The notes: generated by a model from the sequence alone, not told the origin. DNA of 64,000 bases from Paenibacillus luteus (GCF_006542765.1 NZ_SKCD01000006.1:1-64000), one strand, 5' to 3'; shown: positions 9,775 to 19,546, counted from the stretch's first letter. A program made the numbers and translations.

Positions 9775-12216
9775 CTACTTGCGCAATTCCGCTGCAAAAG
9801 ATTGTTCTAATTGTAAAACAACCTTGCCGTGCAGCTCCGTTACTTCCTCATCCGTCAGCGTGCGTTCTCCATGGCGGTAAATAAGCGACAACGCGACGCT
9901 CTTTTTGCCTGCTCCGAGCTTTTCCCCCGTGTATACGTCGAAGACGCGAACAGACTCCAATAACTCGCTTCCGATCTCCCAGGCTACGCCTGTCAGCTTC
10001 GCAGCTGCTACCTCGTGGTCAACGACGAGCGCAATATCACGCTGCATAGCCGGATAGCGCGGAAGAACCTTATACTCGATTCCTGAATCAGCAAGCTCAT
10101 AAATCAAATCGAGCCCAATTTCAAGCACATACGTATCTGCAAGATCTGCCTGCAATTGAAGTGCAGGGTGCAGTTGGCCTACGTAACCAATCACTTCATT
10201 GCCTTTAGGCGTGTGAAGAAGAACGGCGGCCGTACGTCCTGGGTGGAAATGCTCCGGCTGTGCAGCTTCGTACGATACGCTTGCCGTAAGTCCCAGCACC
10301 GCAAATATTGTCTCTAAAATACCCTTCGCATCATAGAAGTCCACTTGCGATGCTTTGGCATTCCATTGCGCTTCCGTGCGGTTGCCTGTCAGCAGCGCTG
10401 CAAAGCGATGCTTCTCCTGAGGCAAACGCGTCAATTGCTCTTCATCGGTGTGAAAGACGCTGCCGATTTCAAACAGCGCTGCCGATTCGTTCTTGCGGTT
10501 GCGGTTATAAGCAGCAGTCTCCAGCAATTGTACGACAAGCGTCGTGCGAAGCACGCTGCGGTCCTCGCTCATCGGCATAGCAAGCTTCACAGGGTTCGTG
10601 TGCTCTGCCAGAGCAGGGAACAGCTTCGTACGCTCAGGTCCGGTGAAGGAGTAGCTCACCACCTCATGAAGGCCAGCATCCGACAGCCGTTTACGCAGTT
10701 CGCGGCGAATCGATTGTGGTTTTGTCAAAGAGCCAGGCACGACATCCCCGTGGATAAGCGTCGTCGGAATTTCATCATAGCCGTGAAGGCGGGCGACTTC
10801 CTCGATCAGATCAACGGCACGCGTAATGTCGCCGCGGCGCGTCGGCGCGTTTACCGTGAATACATTGCTGTCAGAGAGCTCGTACTCAAAGTGCAGACGT
10901 CCAAAAATCGTTTGAACCTCTAGCCGGGATAGTTCCGTACCGAGGTAGCCGTTGATTTTTTCCAAGGATACTGGCACTTGAACTGGCTTCACAGCCGCTG
11001 TTGATGCCTCTACAATTCCTTCGGTCACCAAGCCTTCGGAAAGCTGCGCGATGAGGGATGCCGCTCGGTCTAAAGCCGGAATGACGCGAGCCGGATCAAC
11101 TTCTTTCTCAAAGCGAATGCTTGATTCTGAACGAAGTCCAAGCTGACGCGACGTTTTGCGCACCGTGCCGCCATCGAACTTGGCCGATTCCAGCAGGATA
11201 TTAACCGTCTCGCCTGTAACCTCGGTGCTCGCTCCGCCCATAACGCCCGCAAGCGCAATCGGCTTCTCGCCATCCGTAATGACAAGCATATGCGGCTCAA
11301 GCTTGCGCTCTTGGTCATCAAGCGTGACCAGCGTTTCGCCCGCTTTGGCAAGGCGGACATCGATGCGGCCGCCTGGCAAGCGGTCAGCGTCAAACGCATG
11401 AAGCGGCTGGCCGTACTCCAGCATAACGAAGTTCGTAACGTCAACCACGTTGCTGATCGGGCGAATGCCGGCAGCGATTAGCCGGTTTTGCAGCCAAAGC
11501 GGCGACTCGCCTACTTTCACACCTTTAATATAACGGGCCGAATAGTGCGAGCAATGCTCTTCAGCGCTTATTTTGACCGATACTAAGCTTTCTGTGCTAA
11601 CAGAAGTATGGTTGATAACCGTTTCTGGCAAACGAACCTCGCGGCCGGTCAATGCGCCAATCTCGTAGGCTACACCAATCATGCTGAGGCAATCCGAACG
11701 GTTAGGCGTCAGGTCCAGCTCAAGCACCTGATCGTCAATGCCCAGCACTTCGCCAATCGGCGTTCCGATCTTCGTAGCTGCGGGAAGAACTAAGATACCT
11801 TCCTGCTGCTCCTTCGGCAGCAGCTTCTCATTGAGGCCAAGCTCCTTCGCCGAGCAAATCATCCCTTGGGATTCCACGCCGCGCAGCTTCGCGCGCTTAA
11901 TCTTGAAATCGCCGGGCAGTACAGCGCCAATTACGGCAACGGGAACAAGCTGGCCTGCATCAACGTTTTTGGCGCCGCATACGATCTGCAGCTCCTCGCC
12001 TGTGCCAACGTCCACCTTACAAACGTTAAGCTTATCCGCATCCGGATGCTTTTCCTTCGACTTCACATAACCGACGACAACGCCGTTTACGCCTTTATTG
12101 CGAGACTCGACAACGTCGATTTCGATGCCGCCGCGCGTCATTTTCTCCGCAAGCTCTTCCCCCGTGAATCCGGACAGGTCGATATATTCATTTAACCATT
12201 TATAGGATACTCTCAT
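9775..12216 (-). CDS. pheT: Phenylalanyl-tRNA synthetase beta subunit
   Basis: 813-residue beta chain of the (alpha-beta)2 enzyme that charges tRNA-Phe in the cytoplasm. Domain order is as expected: N-terminal tRNA-binding/OB domain (about 40-150, VVGYVKSKEKHPDADKLNVC), B3/B4 editing module, B5 domain (about 405-480), synthetase-like core and C-terminal anticodon-binding FDX-ACB domain (from about 715, LPRYPAMQRDIALVVD). Length is normal for bacterial PheT. It starts 24 bp after the pheS stop and is cotranscribed with it under the T-box. Confidence 0.97.
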   Translation of the reverse strand: MRVSYKWLNEYIDLSGFTGEELAEKMTRGGIEIDVVESRNKGVNGVVVGYVKSKEKHPDADKLNVCKVDVGTGEELQIVCGAKNVDAGQLVPVAVIGAVLPGDFKIKRAKLRGVESQGMICSAKELGLNEKLLPKEQQEGILVLPAATKIGTPIGEVLGIDDQVLELDLTPNRSDCLSMIGVAYEIGALTGREVRLPETVINHTSVSTESLVSVKISAEEHCSHYSARYIKGVKVGESPLWLQNRLIAAGIRPISNVVDVTNFVMLEYGQPLHAFDADRLPGGRIDVRLAKAGETLVTLDDQERKLEPHMLVITDGEKPIALAGVMGGASTEVTGETVNILLESAKFDGGTVRKTSRQLGLRSESSIRFEKEVDPARVIPALDRAASLIAQLSEGLVTEGIVEASTAAVKPVQVPVSLEKINGYLGTELSRLEVQTIFGRLHFEYELSDSNVFTVNAPTRRGDITRAVDLIEEVARLHGYDEIPTTLIHGDVVPGSLTKPQSIRRELRKRLSDAGLHEVVSYSFTGPERTKLFPALAEHTNPVKLAMPMSEDRSVLRTTLVVQLLETAAYNRNRKNESAALFEIGSVFHTDEEQLTRLPQEKHRFAALLTGNRTEAQWNAKASQVDFYDAKGILETIFAVLGLTASVSYEAAQPEHFHPGRTAAVLLHTPKGNEVIGYVGQLHPALQLQADLADTYVLEIGLDLIYELADSGIEYKVLPRYPAMQRDIALVVDHEVAAAKLTGVAWEIGSELLESVRVFDVYTGEKLGAGKKSVALSLIYRHGERTLTDEEVTELHGKVVLQLEQSFAAELRK

Positions 12217-12240
12217 CGCTCTTCTTCCCTTCTCTCATTG

Positions 12241-13275
12241 CTACATTCTTGCGAATTGGCCAAGGAACCTTAGATCGTTCGTATAGAAATGACGAATATC
12301 GTCAATGCCGTATTTCAATAAGGCGATGCGCTCAACGCCCATGCCGAAGGCAAAGCCGCTAACCTCTTCCGGGTCATATCCGCCCATTTCCAGTACGCGC
12401 GGGTGAACCATGCCGCAGCCGAGAATTTCAAGCCAGCCGGTATGCTTGCACATCCGGCAGCCTTTGCCGCCGCACTGTACGCACGTCACGTCAACCTCTG
12501 CGCTTGGCTCTGTGAACGGGAAGAAACTTGGGCGAAGACGTATTTGCGCCTGAGCACCGAACATTTGCTGCACGAATTGCAGCAGCGTGCCTTTCAAATC
12601 GCTCATGCGGATATTTTTTCCAATTACAAGTCCCTCGATCTGATTGAACTGAAACGAATGCGTCGCATCGTCATCATCGCGGCGATATACTTTGCCGGGG
12701 CAAATGACTTTAACCGGCGTTTGTCCGTTCATCGCTTTCATCGTACGAACCTGTACCGGTGAAGTGTGCGTACGCATCAGAATATCATCCGTCACATAAA
12801 AGGAATCCTGCATGTCGCGTGCTGGATGGTTTTTCGGCAGATTCAATGCTTCGAAATTGTAATAATCGGTTTCCACCTCTGGACCCTCAGCGATGGTGTA
12901 GCCAAGGCCGATGAACACATCTTCAATTTCTTGGGCTACTTTATTAAGCGGGTGAACCGAGCCCGTAGGCAATGCCTTGCCTGGCAGTGTAACGTCCAGC
13001 GTTTCCGCAAGAAGGCGGTTATTCGTCTCGGCCTGCTGGAATGCGTCCTGCTTCTCGTTGATCACGGATTCAATAGCCGCACGCACATCGTTCCCTACTT
13101 GCCCGATGATCGGACGCTCCTCGGCGCTAAGGCCGCCCATGCCGCGCAAAATTTCAGTTAAAGCGCCTTTTTTGCCCAAATATTTGACGCGCAAATCATT
13201 AAGCTGCTGGGGAGTATCCACATGCTGAAGCTCTTGCAGCGCTTCGGTGCGCAAGCCTTCCAATCTTTCCTTCAT
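12241..13275 (-). CDS. pheS: Phenylalanyl-tRNA synthetase alpha subunit
   Basis: 344-residue catalytic subunit. An N-terminal coiled-coil segment is followed by the class II aminoacyl-tRNA synthetase core with [20 protein letters not shown], the motif 2 region around [19 protein letters not shown], a Cys-rich insert ([12 protein letters not shown]) and motif 3 [13 protein letters not shown]. The start at 13275 (MKERLEG) is preferred over an upstream one because GGAGG lies 9 nt before it and it gives the normal family length; the 14 extra residues upstream are Arg-rich and lie close to the T-box terminator. First gene of the pheST operon. Confidence 0.96.
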   Translation of the reverse strand: MKERLEGLRTEALQELQHVDTPQQLNDLRVKYLGKKGALTEILRGMGGLSAEERPIIGQVGNDVRAAIESVINEKQDAFQQAETNNRLLAETLDVTLPGKALPTGSVHPLNKVAQEIEDVFIGLGYTIAEGPEVETDYYNFEALNLPKNHPARDMQDSFYVTDDILMRTHTSPVQVRTMKAMNGQTPVKVICPGKVYRRDDDDATHSFQFNQIEGLVIGKNIRMSDLKGTLLQFVQQMFGAQAQIRLRPSFFPFTEPSAEVDVTCVQCGGKGCRMCKHTGWLEILGCGMVHPRVLEMGGYDPEEVSGFAFGMGVERIALLKYGIDDIRHFYTNDLRFLGQFARM

Positions 13276-13311
13276 TCTTCTTCGCCTCCGTATCATCTTT
13301 CCTGCATCTTG

Positions 13312-13650
13312 ACACAAAAAAAAGCCCTCTCTCCCTGAAGGGACGAAAGAACCGTGGTACCACCCTAATTCGGATTACTTTCCAGCTCGCGCGCGCTAAA
13401 ACTTCATACGAAGCCTACGCCTGCCAAATGGCAGCGGATTGCAATCCCTTAGCCCCAATAACGGCGGGAACCGGGCCTTCCCTACTCGCGCCGTGCGGCA
13501 TGCCGCCATGGCGTTTCAGGTGCCTGCTCTGGAGTGAATCTTCAGCAGCCTTATCTCATAAAGACGCTCTCAATCTGCGGCGTCCTCTCCCTGTACGAAA
13601 GCACTGCTTACTCTTCTCCATCATCGCTTTACTTCGGATATGGAACAATA
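13312..13650 (-). promoter_or_regulatory. T-box leader, tRNA-Phe specific
   Basis: Read on the minus strand, the leader holds the T-box core AGGGTGGTACCACGG (around 13351-13367), followed by an imperfect terminator hairpin and a T run ending near 13313. In the Stem I region a UUC triplet (complement of GAA at 13536-13538, in GAAGATTCACTCC) sits where the specifier codon is expected and matches phenylalanine. Uncharged tRNA-Phe should stabilise the antiterminator and switch pheST on. Confidence 0.92.
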
Positions 13651-13656
13651 ATCTAT

Positions 13657-13685
13657 ATTATATGCAATCAGCGGAGGCGATGCAA
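13657..13685 (-). promoter_or_regulatory. Candidate pheST promoter
   Basis: TATAAT (13657-13662, minus strand) lies just upstream of the T-box, with a weak TTGCAT 17 bp further upstream as the -35. Confidence 0.5.
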
Positions 13686-13723
13686 CTGCTGTGGCACAAT
13701 TCAAGGCTAAAAACTAGCATTCA

Positions 13724-14692
13724 TTAAACAGACAGCTTATCCAGCCAGTCCGAATCCGGTTTCATCAGGCGAATTCCATTTGTTAGCCAGCGCTTTTCCT
13801 CATCCTTTAACAGGGGTAGATACTGCTGGAAATCCGCCAAATCCTTTTCTCTCGGAGCCAAGCTTTTAAACAGCAGCTGCCATACTGGATTTACGAAGGG
13901 TCTCTCTGCTGTGTCTCTGAGGGCGAACTGCTCCATTGGCATCGTGATATTGTTGTTTTTGCGAAAAAGAATCTCATCTCCCAGACGTTCTGTAAACAGA
14001 ATCTCTAAAAAATCATCTCCCCTAAAAAGATGCAAGCAGTATCTCGGCAGCGAAAGGTCGCTAAGCTGTTCATAGTCAACAAGACGGTGCTCGCCGGGAA
14101 CCGCGACTTTAATTTCCCAATCTTTCAAATAATCCAGCACAGCTTGTGCATCCTCACGATATACACAAATATCGATATCCTCATGCTCTCTCGTCATGCA
14201 GCCAAGTCCGAGATCCACGGCCCAGCCACCAGCTATCAACCAAGGCTTGTTAAAATCACCCATGATATCCATCACAAATTGCAGTTGGGGATGATTAAAG
14301 TCATTTTTCATTAGGTCCAGTATCTTTAAAGCCGTTTCATTTACTTCTTCTAACAATTCTCCTTCCGTAGGCGAATAAGCAATTCTAATGAGATCTGCTC
14401 TAAATTGCTCGATGTAGGGATTGGGGAGCTCCTCCACAAAAAACCGAAGACACCATTCTTTCCATATATCATCCTTTGTTTTTAACACATTTTTGATGTG
14501 CGGTATGGATTCCGCTGGATGTTTTAGCAGTACGTTTGCCACTTCCATCGCAATGGGCCAATTGATGTCTTGCAGCCATTCTACAAGAGTAGGAATTATC
14601 GGAATCAAAATCGATTTATCCAGATAATGCAATTGAGCTACTCTCTCAAAATCATGTTTATCCCTTGGGAGATAAAGGTTTATATCCTCCAT
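13724..14692 (-). CDS. DUF5071 domain fused to nucleotidyltransferase
   Basis: 322 residues in two parts. Residues 1-125 match the DUF5071 pattern (LPRDKHDFERV, LVEWLQDINWPIA, HIKNVLKTKDDIWKEWCL). Residues about 140-322 look like an aminoglycoside/lincosamide-type nucleotidyltransferase, with GGWAVDLGLGCMTREHEDID carrying the G-G-W and D-x-D catalytic signature. Such enzymes transfer a nucleotide onto a small molecule, but many members of this superfamily have unknown targets, so resistance should not be assumed. The start at 14692 has GAGGA 6 nt upstream; an alternative ATG is two codons earlier. No partner gene is evident. Confidence 0.8.
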   Translation of the reverse strand: MEDINLYLPRDKHDFERVAQLHYLDKSILIPIIPTLVEWLQDINWPIAMEVANVLLKHPAESIPHIKNVLKTKDDIWKEWCLRFFVEELPNPYIEQFRADLIRIAYSPTEGELLEEVNETALKILDLMKNDFNHPQLQFVMDIMGDFNKPWLIAGGWAVDLGLGCMTREHEDIDICVYREDAQAVLDYLKDWEIKVAVPGEHRLVDYEQLSDLSLPRYCLHLFRGDDFLEILFTERLGDEILFRKNNNITMPMEQFALRDTAERPFVNPVWQLLFKSLAPREKDLADFQQYLPLLKDEEKRWLTNGIRLMKPDSDWLDKLSV

Positions 14693-14950
14693 TTTCATTC
14701 CTCGCTTTCAGTTCATTTAATAGGAGAAATTCCATCTATTCAAAACCAACAAGCCCCCTTAGAAGCGAGTCACGAGTAACTGATCAGGGATCGTCTCACA
14801 TTCTTTTTTACGTATTGTTTCAACGATTTTGCTCTTACTGCTTTCGAGAATGCTAATGATTCTCCTTTTTCACCTATAGATTTATATCTTTCTATTATTC
14901 ACCAAACCTATAGTATTGTAAGATAATACGATATACAAATATTAACGAAA

Positions 14951-15808
14951 GTGGGAACTGCATTGAAAGATCCGATAATCATCCCTGAACTTTTAAAAAA
15001 AATCATCCACTGGGAGAAAAAATTCGTCCCTGAAGTTCCCTATTTAGAAACGCCAACGGGGTATTTCCTTGGATTCAATGAAGAAGTCAATGGGGGATAC
15101 CCATGCTCCCCTGCGGATGCTATCGTTTTTGCAAACACGGGGATGGACGGGATCCATTATGCCTTTTTAACAGATTTCGGCACCGTAACAAACTTGGAGG
15201 AAGCACCCATCGTATGTGTCTCTCCCATGGATTTTGGTAATTGTGTACGGCTTGTCGCAAGCAACCTAAAGGACTTTTTCCGTTTAAAGTTTTACGGGCA
15301 TGAAGGGCTGCTCATGAATGATTTCACAACAAAAGAAGAGTATGTGAAGTACTGCCTTAAAGAAGAGAATGAGCCGGAAGGTTCCGAATATTTTGATCAC
15401 AATAAGTGGGAGAAGCAAAGAGCTGTCGTCAGAGAAGCAGCCATACAAACCTTTCATTTCGAGCCTATTGCTGACCCGTTCGACTATATCCAACAATTGC
15501 GTGCCATCAGGCAAAAACAGATCATCCTCCCCACGGCAGATCGATTAGGAGTAATGGCTGTAACAACCTCTGCACTCAAGCAGATGTACCTCCCTCATCC
15601 GTGGCATGGTCAAGAAATTCCATACGAAGAAACAGATGAGATACGCGATTTTGTAGACGGAGTAGAGGTTGAAACCTTGCTGTCGTTTGTCAGAGATTAT
15701 CAGGATCAAGGTGTGGTTGACACTTTTTCACTCGCTATTCTATGCAGGACATTGGAAGCTCATGGTTTTCATAGGGAAGCGACGAGATTATCCTATTGCA
15801 TCGAATAG
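14951..15808 (+). CDS. Hypothetical protein, possibly SUKH-like
   Basis: 285 residues, no signal peptide or membrane segment. The N-terminal half (about 30-110) has SMI1/KNR4 (SUKH)-like spacing of aromatic and acidic residues, such as FANTGMDGIHYAFLTDFG and RLVASNLKDFFRL. This is a resemblance only. SUKH proteins are often immunity proteins, but no toxin gene is nearby. The start is uncertain: GTG at 14951 is the first possibility, while TTG at 14963 with GTGGGA upstream is also plausible. Ends in a strong bidirectional terminator. Confidence 0.7.
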   Translation: MGTALKDPIIIPELLKKIIHWEKKFVPEVPYLETPTGYFLGFNEEVNGGYPCSPADAIVFANTGMDGIHYAFLTDFGTVTNLEEAPIVCVSPMDFGNCVRLVASNLKDFFRLKFYGHEGLLMNDFTTKEEYVKYCLKEENEPEGSEYFDHNKWEKQRAVVREAAIQTFHFEPIADPFDYIQQLRAIRQKQIILPTADRLGVMAVTTSALKQMYLPHPWHGQEIPYEETDEIRDFVDGVEVETLLSFVRDYQDQGVVDTFSLAILCRTLEAHGFHREATRLSYCIE

Positions 15809-15815
15809 GCCAATC

Positions 15816-15857
15816 AAGCAGAAAGAGGCAGCCGATAACGGCTGCCTCTTTCTGCTT
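15816..15857. terminator. Bidirectional terminator, 19-bp perfect stem
   Basis: AAGCAGAAAGAGGCAGCCG (15816-15834) and its exact complement (15839-15857) surround a 4-nt loop between two converging genes. Confidence 0.9.
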
Positions 15858-15859
15858 CC

Positions 15860-16255
15860 TCAATGGGGAAGTGTCAATTGCCACGAAACGCCAAACTGAT
15901 CAACTACCCATCCGAACTTTTTGCTGAAGGAATAGTCATTAAGCGGCATAAGAATACTGCCTCCCGCATTTAATGCTTCATACAAGCGATTAATTTCTTC
16001 CTCCGTATCACAGGTGATATATAGCGAAAAAGAAGGGGTGAATGTAAACGCATGCTGGACATGGCTATCTATGCACATGATATTTTGGCTTTTTAAAGAG
16101 AATGTCGCAAGCATTACGCTCCCCTCCTTGCCTGCCTCATTCGCTCCATAACGTTTTATGCTGATCACTTTGGAATCTTCCATTAAGCTGATGTAATAAT
16201 TCATTGCTTCCTCTGCACGGCCTTCAAACATTAAAAACGGGGTTACCGTTGACAT
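15860..16255 (-). CDS. VOC-superfamily protein, PhnB-like
   Basis: 131-residue protein of the glyoxalase/VOC fold in its PhnB/YjdN-like branch: MSTVTPFLMFEGRAEEAMNYY at the N-terminus, SLYITCDTEEEINRLYEAL in the middle and GWVVDQFGVSWQL at the end are the hallmarks. Members bind or modify small molecules and the substrate here is unknown. The ATG at 16255 is chosen because AAAGGAG lies 9-10 nt upstream; an earlier in-frame ATG would place that site inside the gene. Confidence 0.85.
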   Translation of the reverse strand: MSTVTPFLMFEGRAEEAMNYYISLMEDSKVISIKRYGANEAGKEGSVMLATFSLKSQNIMCIDSHVQHAFTFTPSFSLYITCDTEEEINRLYEALNAGGSILMPLNDYSFSKKFGWVVDQFGVSWQLTLPH

Positions 16256-16437
16256 CGCGTTTTTGCTCCTTTTCTGAGACAAGATGTATTTCTTCTTTCA
16301 TTTATAACATATATTCGACGATCTATACCTGCTCTTCCTGCCTATTACAGCCTAATAACAGCCCCCTGTAACATAGATCACATCCAAAAGATACAAATTA
16401 AGGTACGATGGGCTTAATACACAAAGGGGATGATTTT

Positions 16438-17718
16438 ATGCAATTCGACCTGCTGCACCCATCGGACCAAATCTTGATGATGATGGACCGCATATATGAA
16501 TATGGCATGACCACGACCTCAGGAGGCAACCTGTCGGTGCTTGACGAGAACGGCGATCTTTGGATAACGCCTGCGGGAATTGACAAGGGCGAGCTTACGA
16601 GATCGGATATCGTATGTGTAAAAAAAGACGGAACGGTCATTGGCAAACATAAACCGTCGAGCGAATATCCGTTCCACAAGCTTATTTACGCGCGCAGAGC
16701 GGATTTGCGAGCCGTTGTTCACGCCCATCCTCCAGCACTCGTCGCCTTCAGCATGGTGCGGAAGGTACCTAATGTACATCTACTGCCTAATGATTATCTG
16801 GTATGCGGCGAGGTGGGCATGGCAAAATACGGACTGCCGGGCAGCATGGAGCTGGGCGAGAATATTGCCCAAGTGTTTGAGCAAGGCTTCAACACTGTCA
16901 TGCTTGAAAATCATGGCGTTGTCGTGGGAGGAGAAAACTTGTTCGAGGCGTTCCAGCGCTTCGAAACGCTCGATTTCTGCGCACGCCTTGAAATTCAAGC
17001 AACTCGTATCGGTCACCCGATCTCACTAGCAGTGGAGCCAGCCATCGATAAGCGACATGAAATTAAATATGAGTTCCTGCCCGTATCCTACAGTAGTGAA
17101 GAGAAAGAAGCACGGCGGGAAATGTGCAAGCTCATTCAACGCTCCTACGACCAGCGTCTGTTCACGAGCACGCAAGGTACCTTCTCGCAACGGATCGGCG
17201 AAAACTCCTTTATCATAACTCCTTACAATAGAGATCGTAAATATTTGCAGCCGAGTGACTTAGTCCGAATCGATAACGGCCGCAGGGAAGCCGGTAAAAC
17301 GCCGAGCCGCTCGGTCAGGTTCCATCAACATATTTACGAAACACAGCCCCATGTCAATTCAGTCATCATTGCTCATCCTCCAAACGTAATGGCTTTTTCG
17401 GTGACGGGAGAGGCACTGGATTCGCGAACCATTCCCGAGAGCTATATCCTGCTGCGCAGCATACCTAAGCTTCCCTATGGCGACCTATACAGAGCTCCGG
17501 CAGAGACAGCCGCGATGTTTAAGCCGCAAACGCCCATCGTTATTATCGAAAATGACAGCGTCATTGTAACGGGGCAAAGCTTGCTCAATACGTTTGACCG
17601 GTTGGAAGTTGCAGAATACAGCGCCAAAGCAATTATTGACGCGAAGAGCATCGGACAAATCGTCCATATGGAGGATGCCCGGATTCAGGAGCTTGAAACG
17701 GCATTCCACTTAAATTAA
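16438..17718 (+). CDS. Tandem class II aldolase/adducin-domain protein
   Basis: 426 residues made of two class II aldolase/adducin domains (about 5-205 and 215-426). The first keeps the metal site of fuculose-phosphate aldolase-type enzymes: Glu in SSEYPFH, two His in HAHPP and a third in ENHGVVVGG. The second aligns well (PSRSVRFHQHIYE, IIAHPPNVMAFS, IENDSVIVTG) but has lost Glu, the first His and the third His, so it should not bind the metal and may be structural or regulatory. Such enzymes act on phosphorylated sugars such as ribulose-, rhamnulose- or fuculose-phosphate; the substrate is unknown. AAAGGGG lies 8 nt before the ATG chosen. Confidence 0.85.
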   Translation: MQFDLLHPSDQILMMMDRIYEYGMTTTSGGNLSVLDENGDLWITPAGIDKGELTRSDIVCVKKDGTVIGKHKPSSEYPFHKLIYARRADLRAVVHAHPPALVAFSMVRKVPNVHLLPNDYLVCGEVGMAKYGLPGSMELGENIAQVFEQGFNTVMLENHGVVVGGENLFEAFQRFETLDFCARLEIQATRIGHPISLAVEPAIDKRHEIKYEFLPVSYSSEEKEARREMCKLIQRSYDQRLFTSTQGTFSQRIGENSFIITPYNRDRKYLQPSDLVRIDNGRREAGKTPSRSVRFHQHIYETQPHVNSVIIAHPPNVMAFSVTGEALDSRTIPESYILLRSIPKLPYGDLYRAPAETAAMFKPQTPIVIIENDSVIVTGQSLLNTFDRLEVAEYSAKAIIDAKSIGQIVHMEDARIQELETAFHLN

Positions 17719-17755
17719 ACAGATGGCCGCCTTCCTTCATACAACCTTGCTTAAG

Positions 17756-17802
17756 AAAAAGCGACCTTTCCCCGCTGCAATACCGGGGAAAGGTCGCTTT
17801 TT
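17756..17802. terminator. Bidirectional terminator
   Basis: GCGACCTTTCCCC (17761-17773) pairs with GGGGAAAGGTCGC (17785-17797), flanked by A5 and T5. It lies between the aldolase gene and the converging hydrolase-fusion gene. Confidence 0.9.
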
Positions 17803-17859
17803 AGTTCCTTTTCAGAGACATAGCCACCTTTAGAAATAGACAGCAAAAAAAGCTTTGAA

Positions 17860-19512
17860 TCAAGCATGCTGCCGAATGAAAGCAAGAATCGGCTCAGGAT
17901 CTTCTAAGCTATGGGGATGGTGACCCACTCCGGGCTTCACGATGAGGGATACGGTTCCCCCCAGCTTCCGATAGAGCTCCGCAAAGGGTGCCGCATTTTC
18001 CCCGATCGGTACCGGAATATCCGCATCACCCGCTACTATCACTACCGGGATATTCGTATCCGCTAGCTCATCTACCCGATCGATCGGCGAGACTCTCGCC
18101 AAAGCCGAAGTCTCTTCCGTCAACCCATATACGGCCAGGCATTCTGCCCATTCCGCCTCAGCTCCTGTCCCCGCGCCTTTTCCGCCCGGCCAGCTGCGAA
18201 TATCCAGAACGGGAGCGTCCAAGTAAAGAAGCTTGACCTGCATCGGATACTTGGCAGCATAGTTGCAGGCATAAAGCCCGCCGCGGCTGAAACCAAACAG
18301 GACGGTTTTTGGGGCTAATCCGTACGCAGCCGTAATGAAGTTTTGAAAGCCGTTCATTTGTTCTACGGCTCCAGGACAGCCATACTGATTGCTTAACCCA
18401 TAATAGGCAATCGCCCAGCCCTGCTCCAGCAGCGCCATATCCGGATAGGAGAACGCATCAAAAAATTCAGCACGCCACAGCCATGGCTTTCCGTCTGCAC
18501 TCTTCTTAGGAAAGATAAGGAGTCCTTCTCTGCCCTCAAGCATAAAATCAATCCGTTCATAGCCTCGCCATATCGAATGCTTATTGACTGGATCTCCCTT
18601 TGCTCCTATGGCTATTTTCCGAATCTCGCTCGCAAGTTCTTCGCCTTTCGCTAAAGCAAGTGCGAGTGGAGAGGCGTCAGCCTTCGACGGATTCGTATGG
18701 CCGACATGCTCCTTCCAGGCCGAGCTCAGTAAGCGATGGCGGAGCATAACCGTTTGGAAGAGGGGAGAACTCTCCAGATGATCCACGTAGTCTGGTCTTT
18801 GCTCCAAAGAAATATTGAATAACACGCGAATCAGCGCTCGCGCAATCTGCCAATGTCCCCGAAAATCCGGATGTATGCCGTCGCCGCTCTTATAGTTTGC
18901 ATCCGCTGAACGCTCACGGCTCCATTCATGAAGGATCGCATCATGAATAGGTACGACTGCATCTACAGGTTGCTCTAATGACAAGATCCAATCCGCGTAA
19001 CGCTTCAAAACCGATTCGTAATCTTCAAAAGGCGCGGCATAGCTATATGTCACTTGGCCAAGCGGCTGCAAGCTGCCTCCCGAGAAGGACTGCGGATCAA
19101 ACGGCGGCGGCGTCATCATGATGACTTTTGCTCCCGCATCCTTGATCTTGCCTGCTGCGCTGAGCATGCCTTGCTTATACGCTTCAAACCGCTCTTCGGC
19201 GAATGGATAGTAGATGCCGTCATTCATGCCATAACAAAGAACGACCCAGTCCGGATTCGTATCCCTTAAAGCCTTGGCCAGTCTCTCATGCACGCAAGGG
19301 CGCGGAAATGGATGTTCTGGCTCGCTTAACCCGGAAGCCGTCTCGCTGCTCACTCCGAGATTAATGAGCGTTATCCGGTGCTTCGGAAGATGTTCAAGGA
19401 AAAAGGCGTCCATGAAAGCGATAAACCGGCCTTCGTCCGTAATGCTGTCTCCTAAAAAAACGATTTTGATCTCCTCTGGAATTGCGGAATCCTTTCCGTA
19501 TAAAGGGTTCAT
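17860..19512 (-). CDS. SGNH/GDSL hydrolase fused to alpha/beta hydrolase
   Basis: 550-residue cytoplasmic protein (no signal peptide) with two different esterase folds. Residues 15-230 are a GDSL/SGNH hydrolase: FLGDSITDEG (nucleophile Ser23), GMNDG (block III) and DGIHPDFRGH (catalytic Asp/His). Residues about 290-550 are an alpha/beta hydrolase with nucleophile elbow GFSRGG near 407, an acid in VAGDADIPVP and a His in KPGVGHHPHSLED. Both triads look intact. A role in removing acyl groups from imported plant oligosaccharides would suit the organism, but this is inference. AAAGGAGAG precedes the ATG. Confidence 0.85.
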   Translation of the reverse strand: MNPLYGKDSAIPEEIKIVFLGDSITDEGRFIAFMDAFFLEHLPKHRITLINLGVSSETASGLSEPEHPFPRPCVHERLAKALRDTNPDWVVLCYGMNDGIYYPFAEERFEAYKQGMLSAAGKIKDAGAKVIMMTPPPFDPQSFSGGSLQPLGQVTYSYAAPFEDYESVLKRYADWILSLEQPVDAVVPIHDAILHEWSRERSADANYKSGDGIHPDFRGHWQIARALIRVLFNISLEQRPDYVDHLESSPLFQTVMLRHRLLSSAWKEHVGHTNPSKADASPLALALAKGEELASEIRKIAIGAKGDPVNKHSIWRGYERIDFMLEGREGLLIFPKKSADGKPWLWRAEFFDAFSYPDMALLEQGWAIAYYGLSNQYGCPGAVEQMNGFQNFITAAYGLAPKTVLFGFSRGGLYACNYAAKYPMQVKLLYLDAPVLDIRSWPGGKGAGTGAEAEWAECLAVYGLTEETSALARVSPIDRVDELADTNIPVVIVAGDADIPVPIGENAAPFAELYRKLGGTVSLIVKPGVGHHPHSLEDPEPILAFIRQHA

Positions 19513-19546
19513 ATGACTCTCCTTTGGCAGCCGTATTGGATATTTC

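Noticed and set aside
13724..14692. Calling the nucleotidyltransferase an antibiotic-resistance gene
   Set aside because: The motif shows only the superfamily; the DUF5071 fusion and lack of mobile context argue against a standard resistance gene.
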